From contig VWND01000001.1 of NCBI GenBank assembly GCA_009599575.1, forward strand, positions 2,356,001 to 2,420,000: a stretch of 64,000 bases of DNA, given 5' to 3'. Under the pieces are notes generated by a model, which was not told the DNA's origin, did no database searches, and saw nothing but the letters and a program-made list of their open reading frames with translations. The position numbers and the translations under genes were made by a program. The stretch comes from Blumeriella jaapii. Taxonomy: Eukaryota > Ascomycota > Leotiomycetes > Helotiales > Drepanopezizaceae. Of this stretch, positions 10,187-22,048 are shown one piece after another. How positions within the stretch are numbered: the stretch's first letter is position 1; every line of letters starts with the position of its first letter.

Positions 10187-12692
10187 ATGGCACCGCCATC
10201 TCAGCCCGTCACCCCCCGCCAGAAACGCGCAGACAAGGCAGAGAGGGCGCGCAAGCTTCTCGCGGGCGCGACGCTCAGGAGAGAGGACTCGGACGACGAG
10301 CTGGGCACGGACGAGCATCCCTGGGAATGGATCTACGAGAGGCGGGCGAAGGGCGACGCAGAGGAGTCTGCGGACGAGGAGAAGACTCCGAGGACGAGGC
10401 AGGCGAGGTGCGTGGGTGGGTCAAATGGGGCTATCGTGGGAGCAAAGATGGGCGCGTTCAGGTGCAAGGTTGGGGATGCGGTCTTGTTGAAGGCGGAGGG
10501 GCAGAGCCAGTGCTGGGTGGGCATCATACAGCACTTTGTGGAAGAGGACGATGGGGAGAAATCGGCCAACTTCTTGTGTGAGATGTGGAAGCTCGATAGG
10601 ATGTGCAGTGGGCTAACCGACACAGGGCTGGCGAACGAGAAGGAGATTCGGCCGCAGGTTAAGAAGAAGAAGAGATCTGATTTTCTGCCTGTAAGACTTG
10701 CACTGGGTGTACAGGATTCCGTGGCTGACGGCCCCAGAACGAATTGTACCTCACGCCAGATACCGATATCAACCCCCTTGAATCAATCAATGGCACCGCC
10801 TACCTGCTTTCAGAACAAGCCTTCAACACGAAGTACCCCACTGGAAAGATTCCCAAGAGGGATAAGGAATACGGCAAGACTTACATTGTTCGAAGAGGTT
10901 GCAACACCCGCACCGCAACATACACGGCCGAATTCGACTGGGAGACCATCAAGCATGGCAACGAAGAGGAAGTCATCGCACTGCACGACCGCGTGGAATG
11001 CGAGACGCAATCAACCGTCAAGAAACGCAGAGGCCAAAAACGCACAGCAGCAGACGATGATTTCGAAGGCGGTCGTGCCCAAGACGATAACGACGAGGAA
11101 CGGAAACACAAACACCGCGGAAGAAACACAAATTCTCCTCGGCCACCACGCCCCGGAAAGCACGCACGCCATCCAAACTCCTCACCCCAAGCCACAAACG
11201 AGTCGTCGTCAAGAAACCGCTCGAGTTCACGCCGCTGGGAACGCGCATGCTAGATCCGGAGCATGTCGAGTCGTCCCCGTTCCAGGCCGCTCGCTCCCGA
11301 CTGCATGTGTCCTCCGTGCCGACCAGCCTGCCCTGCCGCGAAGACGAGTTCGCGGCCGTGTACTCACACCTTGAGGCCGCGATCGTCGAAGGCACCGGCG
11401 CCTGCATCTACATCTCGGGCACGCCCGGCACGGGAAAGACGGCGACGGTGCGCGAGGTCGTCGCCCAGCTCAACGCGTCCGTGATGGCGGACGAGCTGGA
11501 TGATTTCATCTTCGTCGAGATCAATGGCATGAAGGTCACGGATCCGCACCAGTCGTACTCGCTGCTGTGGGAGGCGCTGAAGGGGGATCGTGTGAGCCCG
11601 GCGCATGCGCTGGACTTGCTGGAGAGGGAGTTCAAGCATCCGAGTCCGAGGCGGGTGCCGTGCGTGGTGCTCATGGATGAGCTGGACCAGCTGGTGACGA
11701 AGAACCAGAGCGTGATGTACAACTTCTTCAACTGGCCGGGCTTGAGACATAGCCGCTTGATTGTGCTTGCGGTCGCGAACACTATGGATTTGCCGGAGCG
11801 GACGTTAAGCAACAAGATCAGTAGTAGACTGGGTCAGTCCATTGCCCTGCCCTCCCTCACACCCTGAATCCATGCGTGGCTTCTTTGCTGCACCAGCCCT
11901 CCGCTCCGGGAAAGCAAATGCTAACGATGAGTGCCAGGCCTCACCCGCATCACCTTTCCAGGCTACACCCACGACCAACTCATGAGAATCATCCAGTCCC
12001 GCTTAACCGGCGTGCCCAACTCCATCGTCGACCCCGACGCCGTCCAGTTCGCCTCGCGCAAAGTAGCCGCCGTGTCCGGAGACGCGCGCCGCGCCCTCGA
12101 CATCTGCCGCCGCGCCGTCGAGCTGGCCGAGGCCGAACTCCTCTCCCTCCCGGCCCCGAACACGCCGTCGAAATCCGCGCGCAGGAGCGGTGCCGGGGAG
12201 GCGGAGAAGGCCTCGCGGAACCTGGGCAAGGTGACGATCGCGACGGTCAAGCGGGCCATCAACGAGGCGACCACCAGCCCGCTGCAGCAGTACCTCCGCG
12301 CGCTGCCGCTGGCCGCCAAGGTCCTGCTGGCCGCGCTGCTGGTGAAGACGAGGCGTACGGGCATCGGGGAGAGCATCCTGGGCGAGGTGATGGAGGAGGC
12401 GAAGCGGCTGGCGCGGATGGAGACCGGGTCGCATCTGGACTTCCTGCTCCAAGATGGCAGTCCTGGCGCGGTGCCGTCGGGCGCGGACGGCGGCGTGGTG
12501 AGCACGAGAGCGAGGAAGTTGCCGCGCATGCGGGCCATGGGCGGGAGCGCGGTCGACCTCATGGAGGCGGGTATCGTGGGCCTGGAAGCGAGGAGGGCGG
12601 ATCGCACGGGCAAGATTCGCCTGTGTATCGGGGAGGAGGACGTCAAGCAGGCCTTTCGGGATGATCCCGAGGTCAAGGGCTTTGGGTTCTAG
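10187..12692 (+). CDS. ORC1: Origin recognition complex subunit 1 (BAH + AAA+), one frame break
   Basis: Exons: 10187-10577, 10626-10690, 10738-11832, 11938-12692. Domains in order: an acidic/basic N-terminus; a BAH domain (about residues 90-250; GAFRCKVGDAVLLKAEG, ELYLTPDTDINPLESI, YGKTYIVRRGCNTRTATYT); a basic linker (TPRKARTPSKLLTPSHKR); an AAA+ ATPase with Walker A GTPGTGKT (about residue 377) and Walker B VLMDELD (about 463); then a sensor-2/winged-helix C-terminus. ORC1 binds origins and ATP and loads Cdc6/MCM in the nucleus. The exons total 2306 nt, one short of a multiple of three. The frame changes between DDNDEE and TETQTPRKK near 11090-11105, and no acceptable intron explains it, so one base appears to be missing there. 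With it the protein would be 768 aa. I chose the Met at 10187; upstream in-frame sequence to 10028 is low-complexity. Confidence 0.92.
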
Positions 12693-12859
12693 GTTTCCTC
12701 GGGGAGCTGCGGATGCTTGGAGACCCCGTGGGCAATGTGATGTTTGGATATCTTGATCTACATATAGATAGTACAAAGTGTCATTCTGGAATGACAGAAC
12801 GCCGTTCGCCATGCCGTGCCCAAGCTTCCTGTCCTCCGTGAATCAAGTTCAAGGGGGTC

Positions 12860-14363
12860 CTAGAACTTTTGCCTGCCGAGCGTGGGTTTCCATTCCAAAG
12901 GGTGTGTTTCGGGTGTTGCGGAGTCGTCTTCTTTCCATACTTTGACTGTCGTGGAATCAGCCATCGCCTGGGGATGCTCCGAGCGAGCCGCAGAGGAACT
13001 TACTGGTCTTGTCCGCCTCTCCGCATATCAGACGCAGACCTGTCTTGTCAAAGGTAGAGCTCATGAGCCCTGCCTCGGCGTCCAGGGAGCCGGGCTGGGC
13101 TGTGGTATCGAGAGCTTGGAATCTGTGCCCTGATTTCCAATCCCAGAAGCTCATGGAGCCATTATCACCTATTTCGCGTCAGTCGAGAAATGAAGTCGAT
13201 GGGAAGAGGAAAAGCTCCTTACCACCTGAGAACAGAACATTGTCCTCGTTCACAGCCATCGTGTTGATGATCGAGTTCTGCCCCTCGAAGTTCTGCATGA
13301 ACGCCCCCTCGGGACACTTCCACTGCTTGATGCTCCCCGTGCTTCCACTCGCGAAGGTGAATTCCTTGGGGTGCACCGCCAGCGCTCTTACGCCCTTCTT
13401 GTGGTGGGTCAACACGCCCATCGTCTTGCCCGCCGCCAGATCCCACAACCGCACTGTCGAGTCCAGCGATGAGGTGATAACCTGCGGATCTGCCTCCTGG
13501 CACTTGAGATCAGAGACCGTCCCCTTGTGCCCAGCCAGAACGTGGATGTTGCTCCGCGTCCTCATGTCCCACACCCGGGCCACACCGTCTCGGCCACCGG
13601 TAACAAGCACATCCAGCGTCGGGTGCAGGGCTAAGGTATACACGCCACTCAAGTGACCGTGGTAATGCCTAATCACCTTGTTCGTCTCCAGATCCCAGCA
13701 CTTGACCATCTTGTCCTCGCCGCAGGAGAACAGATACGGATGCCGCGGCGAGACTGCCAGGCCACGGACGGTAGAAATGTGCCCGGTCAGCGTCAGCCTG
13801 AGGTTCCCCGTCGCGAGATCCCAGATCTTGATCGTGCGGTCACCGGCGCCCGACGCGAACCACTTGTTCTCGGGCTCGACGGCGAGCGCGCGCACCCAGC
13901 CCAGATGGCCCGAGATGACGCGCATCAGCTTCCACGGGGCGTGCCATTCGGGCTTCTGCTGCACGATGTGCTGTTTGCGGACCATGCTCGACCCAGGGAC
14001 GTCCTTCTGCGGCAAAGACCTGTGTATCAGACTTGTGGAGGCGCCTTTCTGGGGCGTGGATGCTGTCTTCGTGTTCCCGTTTGTACGAACCAGAGCCGTC
14101 GAGGAGCCATTCTGCGAGGCTTTGGACTTGGACTTGGGTTCTGGGATGGGCGCTGGCACCAGGGAGGCGTATTCCGTGAGAATCCGAGCTGCGAGGCCAT
14201 TCTTGCTTGCGCCTCCATCGAAGTCGTCTGTTGATGCGCCCGCTTCGAACTGCGCTCTGCTTCGTTTACGGTTCTCGATTAACAGGGTCTCTAGAGGTGT
14301 CGAAGCCGAACATTCCTCTAGGGATGGCACCGGAGTGGCTTGTTGTACAGCGGCGGTGGCCAT
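12860..14363 (-). CDS. PRP46: Pre-mRNA-splicing factor PRP46/PLRG1 (WD40), 3 exons
   Basis: Exons in gene order: 13223-14363, 13004-13168, 12860-12945, total 1392 nt (463 aa). An N-terminal tail of about 140 residues is followed by seven WD40 repeats ([86 protein letters not shown]). It ends [16 protein letters not shown], the conserved end of Prp46/PLRG1. It is a core member of the Prp19/NTC complex in the activated spliceosome (nucleus). The terminal 86-nt exon and the 165-nt exon are needed to complete the propeller. The gene is convergent with ORC1 and divergent from NAS6. Confidence 0.95.
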
Positions 14364-14772
14364 GGTCGATTTCTTGGGGTGTGTAGTCTTGGGGGGTGTA
14401 GTTGGAGTTGCACTGCGAGGCTATCTTGAAGCTCAAAGCTCCTTGGGATTTTCTGCCTGAGAGGCTAGAGCTAGCGAGCGGGCTTGGCGTCACTGGATCC
14501 AGAGCCAGAGCTGAAGTTGTCCAAGGACCCAAGAAGCAAAATGTCACTTAAGCCATTGCCAAATGGATTTTTCATTTAGCTAAATCTTTCTTCAATTCTA
14601 CACTTCTGTGAAGTGCCTGATCCTCTCTTTACGAATCCAGTGCACTACCTTTCGGCCTGAGGCGCCACGCATCAGGCTACTCCAGGACGACGAGTACTTA
14701 CCTCCTCTCATCTCAAACACTAGGAAAAGATCTCCAGATCCGATTCTCATCTTCCTCAGCCAGAGTCTCAAG
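14364..14772. other. Divergent promoter region, PRP46/NAS6
   Basis: About 0.4 kb between two divergent start codons. No gene and no notable repeat seen. Confidence 0.55.
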
Positions 14773-16155
14773 ATGTCAACTGACGATGCCTCCAAATTTG
14801 CTCTCCACGAAGCAGCTCGCGACGGCAGAAGTAAACCCCTCCTTCACCCCTCTACAGAACCCGAACTTCGCGCTAACCACTCTCCAGATGCCATTGTCGA
14901 GTCGCTCTTAAGCGTAAGAAGAGACCTCCATTCCCCATTCCTGGTGAATAGAGGGAGGTGTGCCGTCGTATGAGAGGAAGAGAGAGGAGCTGAAAGAAGT
15001 GTTGTACCGTGACAGGCCAACCCCAAGCTCGCTCAGCGAATCGACGACGACGGCCGACTGCCGCTCCACTGGGCCGTGTCGTACGGCCATCTGGAAATCG
15101 CCAAGATGCTGGCTGCGACGAAGGATTTCGATCCAGATGTGCAGGTGTGTCGGTCTGGCCCTCACTCCCTGTCCTTTGGTCTCTGTTCCTGAGAATTGGG
15201 GTAGTGGACTGGTACGAGGCGAGGAGAGGAGAGGTGCTGATGAGATGCCGTCTACAGGATGGTTCCGGCTGGACCCCGCTGATGATAGCCGTGAGTTTGA
15301 AAGAAGGCGATGAGCTCGTGGATCTCTTCTTGAGGAAAGACGCCGACGTGAACGCAAAGAGTACACATCTTTCCCTCCCCTTATTCAAACATACTCGCTA
15401 ACACCCCCAACCTCAGATTTCACCGGCCAAGTAGGCGTCTCACCAAAATCCTTCTCTCCCATGTTCAAATCACTAACACCACCCCCAAGACAGCCCTCCA
15501 CTTCGTCTCCTCCAAGAAGAACCTCGCCCTCGCCCGACGCCTCCTATCCCACACACCCGTGCCAGCATCCGCCCGCGTCAAGGACAAGCGCGGGCAGTAC
15601 GCCCTGCACCGCGCCGCGGCCGTGGGCTCCGTACCCATCGTCGAGCTGCTGATCAAGAGCAAGAGCCCGCTGAATGCCGCCGACCAGGCGGGCCAGACGC
15701 CGCTGCATCACGCTGTTGCCGAGGGCCATGGTGGGTTTTCCTTCTCCTTCTTCCTCCTCTTCTTCTTCTTCCTCTTCTTCTCCTTCCTCTTCCTCCTCCT
15801 CCTCCTCCTCCTCTCTTCACTTCTCCTACCCCTCTACCCGAAGAGCACAGCCCCAAGCAACGAGACTCCTCCCAAGCCCTGCGAGATCCACCCACCCCTC
15901 AGAAAAGACCAAAAAAAGGAGCCTCACGGCCGAGAAAAAGAGAAAGAGAGAGACACACAGAGAGAGCGAGATTCACAAGCACAACCCACTAACAGCCACG
16001 CGCCAGGCGACACGGCCGTAGCCCTCCTCAAAGCCGGCGCCGCCTTCGACATCAAAGACAGCGACGGCTGCCTCCCGCTCGACCTCGCCCCGGACGCCCA
16101 GGTGCGGAAGTACATCCTGAACGCGGCCGAGATGGACGGCGTCGAGCTCGCCTGA
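14773..16155 (+). CDS. NAS6: Proteasome regulatory-particle assembly chaperone NAS6 (gankyrin), 7 exons
   Basis: Exons: 14773-14830, 14888-14913, 15016-15144, 15258-15360, 15417-15430, 15490-15730, 16007-16155, total 720 nt (239 aa). Two exons are tiny (26 and 14 nt). The protein is almost all ankyrin repeats: KFALHEAARDG, GRLPLHWAVSYGHLEIAKML, GWTPLMIAVS, TALHFVSSKKNLALARRLL, GQYALHRAAAVGSVPIVELL, GQTPLHHAVAEGHGDTAVAL, GCLPLDLAPDAQVRKYI. Length and repeat count match Nas6/PSMD10, which binds the Rpt3 C-terminal domain and checkpoints assembly of the 19S base. The last intron (15731-16006) is 276 bp, long for this region, because it holds a TTC/TCC tract and an AGAG/AAAAG-rich stretch. Another ankyrin protein of the same size cannot be wholly excluded. 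Confidence 0.88.
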
Positions 16156-17004
16156 ACGTCTCCTCGCCCCCCTTTTTTTTTCGTCCTCGCGCCTGCTCTT
16201 GGACGCCCTCCCTGCCTCCCATCTATCTGGCCCTCTCTCGCGTGGACGTTCCCATCTCCGGCCTTCTTCCTTTTTCTTGGTGCGAGCCCTTGCTTGCTTG
16301 TCTCTTCCCCATGGTACGCGTTGGGGGGGGGGGGGAGGAGGGTAGGAGAAAAGACAGTGCAACTCCTCCTGTAGGGGCTAGCTAGCTAGCTACATGGAAG
16401 GAGGATCTATCTATCTATCTATCTGCCTCTGCCTCTGCCTCGCTCGTAAACACACACACACACACATACATACATACACACACATCCATGCTCACTCAGC
16501 GCACCAACAGGGTAAGGTATGGTGGATGACACCCAGCCAGCCAGCGCCAGCCACTCACTCACTCCCTCACAGCGGGGTGGTCAAGGAGGAGGAGGGGAAA
16601 TGGCAACAACCAGACAGACGTCTAGACAATCGAGTGCATGAACGAAAGAGCTAATCTATCATCTCCCCCCCCCTCCCCCCCCCCCCCCAAAAAAAAAGAG
16701 GATACGCCCGCCTGATATGCCCCATGCCCCATCCCATCTGCGCCTACAGCACTCTTACAGTACAGTACAAGGCGCGCCAAAAAAGAGCCCGGGCTGTAGT
16801 GGAAAACGCCGTGTCCTCCCTTCGTGGCCGGCGTATATCGCGTTTCTCAGATCTCGCTTCGAACCTACCTATTGTTACATCATCCCATCTCATCCCATCC
16901 CATCCGTCCAGATACCTGAATTAAGTCCCCCCTCCCCTATTCAGAAACGACACCGGAACCATCCCAAGGCGAGCGAGCCAAGCGAGTACCCATCTACTCG
17001 CAGC
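16156..17004. other. Convergent 3' region with simple repeats
   Basis: Lies between the 3' ends of NAS6 and the TMF-like gene. It contains a poly-G run (about 16323-16336), (TAGC) and (ATCT) runs at 16376-16425, a CA/CATA repeat at about 16448-16485, and a C-run followed by an A-run at about 16665-16699. No gene seen. Confidence 0.65.
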
Positions 17005-19779
17005 TCATTTCACGGTCCGCTCGACCAGCTCCCGATACATCGCCTTGATATCGCTCACATCCCCCTTCAGCTCCTCCACCATCTCGCTCTTCTCGCCCAG
17101 CATCTCCAGCGTGGTCTGGTAGCGCTCGTTCAGGCTCTCCACCTCGGCCTCCAGCTGCCGGACGCGCTCGTCCACCTTCCGCTTCCCTTCCACCTCCTTC
17201 ATCAGGGCGACGATCTCCGCGCGCGCCTCGTCCCGCTGCGCCGCGAGGCGCGCGAGGTCCTCCTTCGTGGCGACCTTCTCGTTCTCGAGCCGCCGGACGG
17301 CGGAGGACATGCGTTCGACCAGCTGCACCGAGGGGCCCGCGCCCGCGGTGGACACGGACACGATGTCGTCGATCGTGTGATGTGGAGACGAGGGCGCCAC
17401 GTTGTGCTCGAAGTAAGAGTCGTGGTCGGTATGTACGGGCGGGCTCTCGGTGTTCTCGTCCTTCTCATCATCCTCCTTCTCCTGTATCACGAAACTCTGC
17501 ATCGAGTTTTGTCGCACCGGTGTTCCATGCCCAGAACACCGTCTCACGGGCTGTGCCGACGGCCGTCTCAAGATCGAACCTGCGCACGGCGCGACATCGG
17601 TGTTCATAGAGCGCGAGGAGGGCCGGCGCATCGACAGGCCTTGGAGACCGAGAAACTCTGACGTTAGGCCGCGGCGGGTAGATGGCGCGGGAGACTCGGC
17701 ACGGTAGGAGGTCAAGGAGCCCGGGTGGTGGGAATCCTCCTGGAGCCTTTGGCGCTCTTCGTCGATGCGGTTCTGCATCTCGGATTTCCAGGCCAGTCTC
17801 TCTTGCTCGAAGGCGGCGCGGGCTTCGATGAGAGCTGCGTCCGCGGCCTCGGCTCTTTGCTGAAGGGCACCTAGCTTGACCTTGTGTTCGGCCAGTTGTT
17901 GCTCGAAGGTGGGCATCTTGGATCGGGACTCCTCAAGCTCATCTTCGTTGCGCTTTGCTTTCAGCGTCTACTAGCGTTAGCCTGATATCGTATGAGCGAT
18001 GGTGACTTGACTTACAACCTCCCGAGCCTTCCTCCTAACATCTGCCTCCCTTTTTGCAGCCTCGTCCCTCTCCTTTTCAAGACTTGTTGCCCTCGCAATG
18101 AGCGAAGCCTCGATGCCCTGCCAATTCTCACTCGCAACAGCATACTGCGTCTGCAGCGTCTCAATCTGCCGGAGCAGCTTCGCCTGAGCGTCACCGGTAG
18201 CGCCCGACGACACCTCTTCCGCCCGAGCCCTCATGACCTCCAGCTTGCTCTCGAGGATCTGCTGCTCGTTCTTCATCTCCAACTCCAACAATCGCGCACG
18301 CTCTGCATCCTTCACCGTCTTCTCGGTCAGCTCTTTGATCTGGGCCTGTGCTCGATCAGCGACGAGGCTCTTTTCAATCTTGAGATTCGATATTTCCTCC
18401 TCGAGTTCGGCAGAGCGCTTCTTCTCGGCATCGAGCGCTTCGTTCGCTGCCTTCATCTCAGCGGCCTTGCCATGAGCAACCGCTTCCTCAAGCTCGGCCT
18501 CCAACTCCTTGATAGCCGAGTCCTTGATCTCGTTCGCCGATTTGAGCGTCTCAAGCTCCTTCTGAAGCTGGGCAACCTCCTTCTGCTTCTCGCCGAGTTT
18601 TTTCTCGAACGTCTCGGCCCTCTTCCACCGTTCCGTCATGATGGCCATGTCCCTCTCTGCTGCAACGTCCCGCTTCCGCTCTGCTTCCTCGATGGCTTTA
18701 CTGTCCTCTTGGATCTTGACGCGGAGTTTCTTGATCGTGGTAAGGTGGTTGAGTTCCTTCTTGGACAATCTCTGCCCTTCCTCCATCAACAGCGCAACCT
18801 GCTCCTCCTTATCCGCGAGCTTCTTCTCCATGGTCCCAGTCGGAGCAGCGCCGCTAGCTTTCCGAGCAGCTTCAGCGCTCTCCTTGGCTAAGTACTGCAG
18901 CTTGGACTGCAGCGCATCTATGCGCTCAATGTAACCATGAACCTCTTCCTGCCGCTGAAGCTCGGCCGTCTCGTAGTCGGACTGCAACTTTTTGTAGAGC
19001 GCCTCGTACTCCTCCGGTGATTTTGCGAGAGCAGAGCTAGCAATCGCTCGATCAGTAGCCGGCAATTCCATAGAAGAGCGCAGACTTGGTTGTCTCACCG
19101 CGTCAATGGAATCTCTAGGTAAACTCTGCCTCGCCGACTCCGCGGACGGCCGAGGGGAAGTCTCAAATTCCGCCGGCAGCACCAGTCCGTTGAGGTCAGT
19201 CGCCTCGACCCCCGCTGGGGACTTCGGGCTCAACAGCCCCCCGGGAACAGACGGAGTTTCGACCACCTCCAGCTGCTCCTCGGCCCCTTCTACCACAGTT
19301 ACTTGTACATCCTGCACCTTGCCAACCTCCTTATCCCCATCCTTGGGCGTGATGGGAAGCTCCACGCTTTGTCGCGGACTAGACGCAGCCTTGGAGCCCA
19401 CCGCATCCAAACTCTGCCGCGGGCTTCCTCCTCCCGATGCTCCAATCGGGCTGCCCGTCCTGCTCGGCGTCGCATTCGTGTTCCCATTCCCCGTCTCCCC
19501 TTTCTGCTTGCTCGCAATCGCCCTCGCCAGCCTCTCCTGCAGCCTATCATTCGCACGATTGGCCGTCGACGCACTCCTGGCAACCCCATTGCCCGCTTTC
19601 GCACCGTCGGTAGACACAGGGCTTCCAGCCTTGTGCGCACTCTGCGTCGAGGTCGGGGTCGGTGGCGCCCCAGGCTCGTCGACGCCCTCGGCGAGGATGT
19701 TGTCCAGTCGCGACTCGACGCCAGCCACGGCTTGCTGTAGGAAACTGCCCCAGCGGGAGGTTTGCTTGGGAGCGGCCAT
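17005..19779 (-). CDS. TMF1/Sgm1-like golgin (TATA element modulatory factor), 2 exons
   Basis: Exons in gene order: 18016-19779 and 17005-17967, joined across a 48-bp intron (GTAAGT donor, GGCTAAC branch), total 2727 nt (908 aa). The N-terminal motif SRWGSFLQQAVAGVESRLDN matches the conserved start of fungal TMF homologues, so Met at 19779 is preferred over the in-frame Met 11 codons upstream (19812). Residues about 40-260 are Ser/Pro/Thr-rich. A long coiled coil follows, with a C-terminal coiled block ending IKAMYRELVERTV, as in the TMF TATA-binding/Rab6-binding region. TMF proteins are Golgi tethers that bind Rab6/Ypt6; the old name comes from a DNA-binding screen. There is no membrane segment. 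Confidence 0.85.
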
Positions 19780-20717
19780 CTTCGCCTTGCCGTTCCGAAC
19801 CCGCTCACTCACTCACACTCCGTGCGATCCTCTCCCCGCGCGATGGGCGTGCGAGACAAGGCCCTCCCTTCTCGCGTCGTCGAAATCGATGGTGCTGCCG
19901 TGTCCGAATGCCTCTTAGCCAGCCATTGGCATCTGCATTTGCAGCCGCGTACCTGGCTCAACAGCGGTCCCGAGCTCTCCAGATATCCGGCGTCACAGGT
20001 GCTCGATCCCAAGCTGGCAACTCCTATTCACCACGAGCGGTCTGTGTAGCAGGTTCGAATGGTGGCATGTCCGTCGATATCAAATCGCCGATACTTTCTT
20101 TTCGGAAGATGTGTCGATACGAGATGTTGTAATTGTGATGCAGCTGGGCGAGTTAACCTTTGTGGGATGCCCCAGTCGTGCTACAGCACAGGACTGTACA
20201 GCACAGTGCACAAGTGATTTATGCACGCTAATCTAGCCCCCGACCCCACACGTCCAGACGCGTCAATCATTCTTCGGTTCTGACGCGACAAGATCTTTTT
20301 GCTTCATCTCTACGTGGTGAGATATTGCTCGCCACTCCCTCTCTTCTTGCCTACTGCAATACCCCAGACGTTTCTCGTACTCGATTCTGATCACACGCGT
20401 GCACAAGGTTGGGCTCGACAGAATAAGGATATTGGTAAAGTATCTTTGTTTCGAGGATCCCTGTGTCGAGTTTGCTCTTTACTGTGTGTACAGTACTGTA
20501 CAATGTACAGTACAGTGGGAACAGTACCTACAATACAGTACAGTAGTGCGCCATGCCCACTTGGAGAAACCAAACTGAAGGAGCTCCTAAGATTCGGGAA
20601 CGATCTGTTCTAAATTTCGCTGTGGCGGTACAGACAGGACCACCCAGGGTATGAAAATCCACACGTCGCTCGGTAAAAGGCTCTCTGTATCCATCCATCA
20701 AAACCAAGAAGCGCTTG
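19780..20717. other. Intergenic with GTACTGTAC-like motifs
   Basis: About 0.9 kb between the 5' end of the TMF-like gene and the 3' end of the ceramidase gene. It has dense copies of short ACTGTAC/GTACAGT motifs at about 20181-20215 and 20487-20550. No gene seen. Confidence 0.6.
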
Positions 20718-22048
20718 CTAAACAGACTTTCTATCCTCCCGAGACCCGTACCGATGCCCATTGCTATTGATCTTTCTATGTCCTCTGCCCTTGGCTTGGC
20801 CGTTCGTGTAGCCGTCAGCCCACGCAACGGTCTTGCTCTGATGCGTCTCTGCTACCGAGATGACTTCCGGGATGGACCAGATGGATGGCCACTTCAGCGC
20901 AAACTCGTCTTGTCGCTCGTTGAGGCAGTGTCTGAGCCAGATGGCCCAGACAATGTAATAGTAGGCTCCAATGCCTGTCATCAGGTGCCTGATGTAGGTC
21001 AGCAAAGAACAGCCAGGCGTGCAGGAGCGAAACCTACCACCATCCATGTCCCTCGAGAAGGATCCCCCAAGGCAATCCAATCCGATGTCTCCACTGGCGC
21101 ACGGTAGAGCAAAACACATTGTCCAAGGTCCAGATTCCAAACCCGCACAGAAAGATACTCAAACCCAGCGTAACCATCAACCACATGTTCTTGAGGATAG
21201 CCGTGTCCCGCTGGTTGATCGCCAGCTGCTCCGACGTGGTGGGTGCGTCCCAGCCTATCGATTTTGGAGACTTCATGCCGTACTTCTCTTTCCAGCTCGG
21301 TCGGATGTTGGCTTCCATGATGTAGGTACTTCGTGCCATGATCACAATGAGGAGGATGGCGAAGGCGTTCTGGTGGAAGTCGGGGTCTTGCAGGTAGTGA
21401 TAATATAGCTGGTCTCGGTCAGCATGCCTCCTAGACGCCGTGCGGCGCAAGTGGCACCAACCGTGATGAAAACTGCCAACCCAACCAATCCAATCCCCAG
21501 CAGGGTCCGAACGAGCCGAGACTGCGAGAACGAGAACGTAGCGTAGCACATAATGGTCGCCGTGTAGATCATGGAAAGCTCGTCCACCAACTGCATCGGG
21601 TCTGCGCGGGATTAGGGACTGCGCGGCCGCGGCACATGGGGAACTCACACTTCAGCGTGCTGTGGAAGGCAAAGGAACCCGCGCCCACCAGCAGATCTGC
21701 GGCCATCAGTACATGCGCAAGGGAGGGCGCGCGCAGCAATGCTTACAGCCGCAGAACGAGACGATGAAGATGCTGTCATGGCCATGCTGCCAGCAGTTCC
21801 GAATGCCTTTGACGCCCAGCCAGATAAACAGCAGATTGGTGAGGGTGTTGACGATCTCGGCCGAGTAGATGGTCGCATAGTAATCCTCTGGCACGCGCGC
21901 GTCAGCATCGCAGGGCCCACGGCCGGAGGGGTGAAGAAGCCCTACCTTCACACCAGTTGATGGTCGAAGTGACGGGGTTCCAGTAGCCCTCGTCGGGGCG
22001 CGCCGGCGGGTACTGGAAGGAGGGCCAGGATGGCATCGCGAACGACAT
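20718..22048 (-). CDS. Alkaline ceramidase (YPC1/YDC1/ACER family), 6 exons
   Basis: Exons in gene order: 21946-22048, 21747-21887, 21649-21696, 21462-21601, 21038-21408, 20718-20988, total 1074 nt (357 aa), all GT-AG and in frame. Family landmarks: YWNPVTSTINWCEEDY near the start; AGSFAFHSTLKYPMQLVDEL with the conserved Ser, His and Asp of the zinc site; YYHYLQDPDFHQNAFAIL; and GWWHLMTGIGAYYY, carrying the C-terminal His residues. Seven hydrophobic segments are expected. It hydrolyses (phyto- or dihydro-) ceramide in the ER/Golgi to a sphingoid base and a fatty acid; the substrate preference cannot be read here. The tail is basic and Gly/Ser-rich. A degenerate GAAGAGCGC repeat lies about 150 bp upstream. 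Confidence 0.92.

Noticed and set aside
11017..11123. An intron to explain the ORC1 frame change
   Set aside because: Donor/acceptor pairs with the right phase are either 23-26 bp long, lack a proper donor, or delete family-like sequence; a single missing base explains it more simply.
20050..20062. GGTTCGAAT resembling a tRNA B box (also near 49133 and 60281)
   Set aside because: No matching A box, acceptor stem or cloverleaf could be drawn around any of these.
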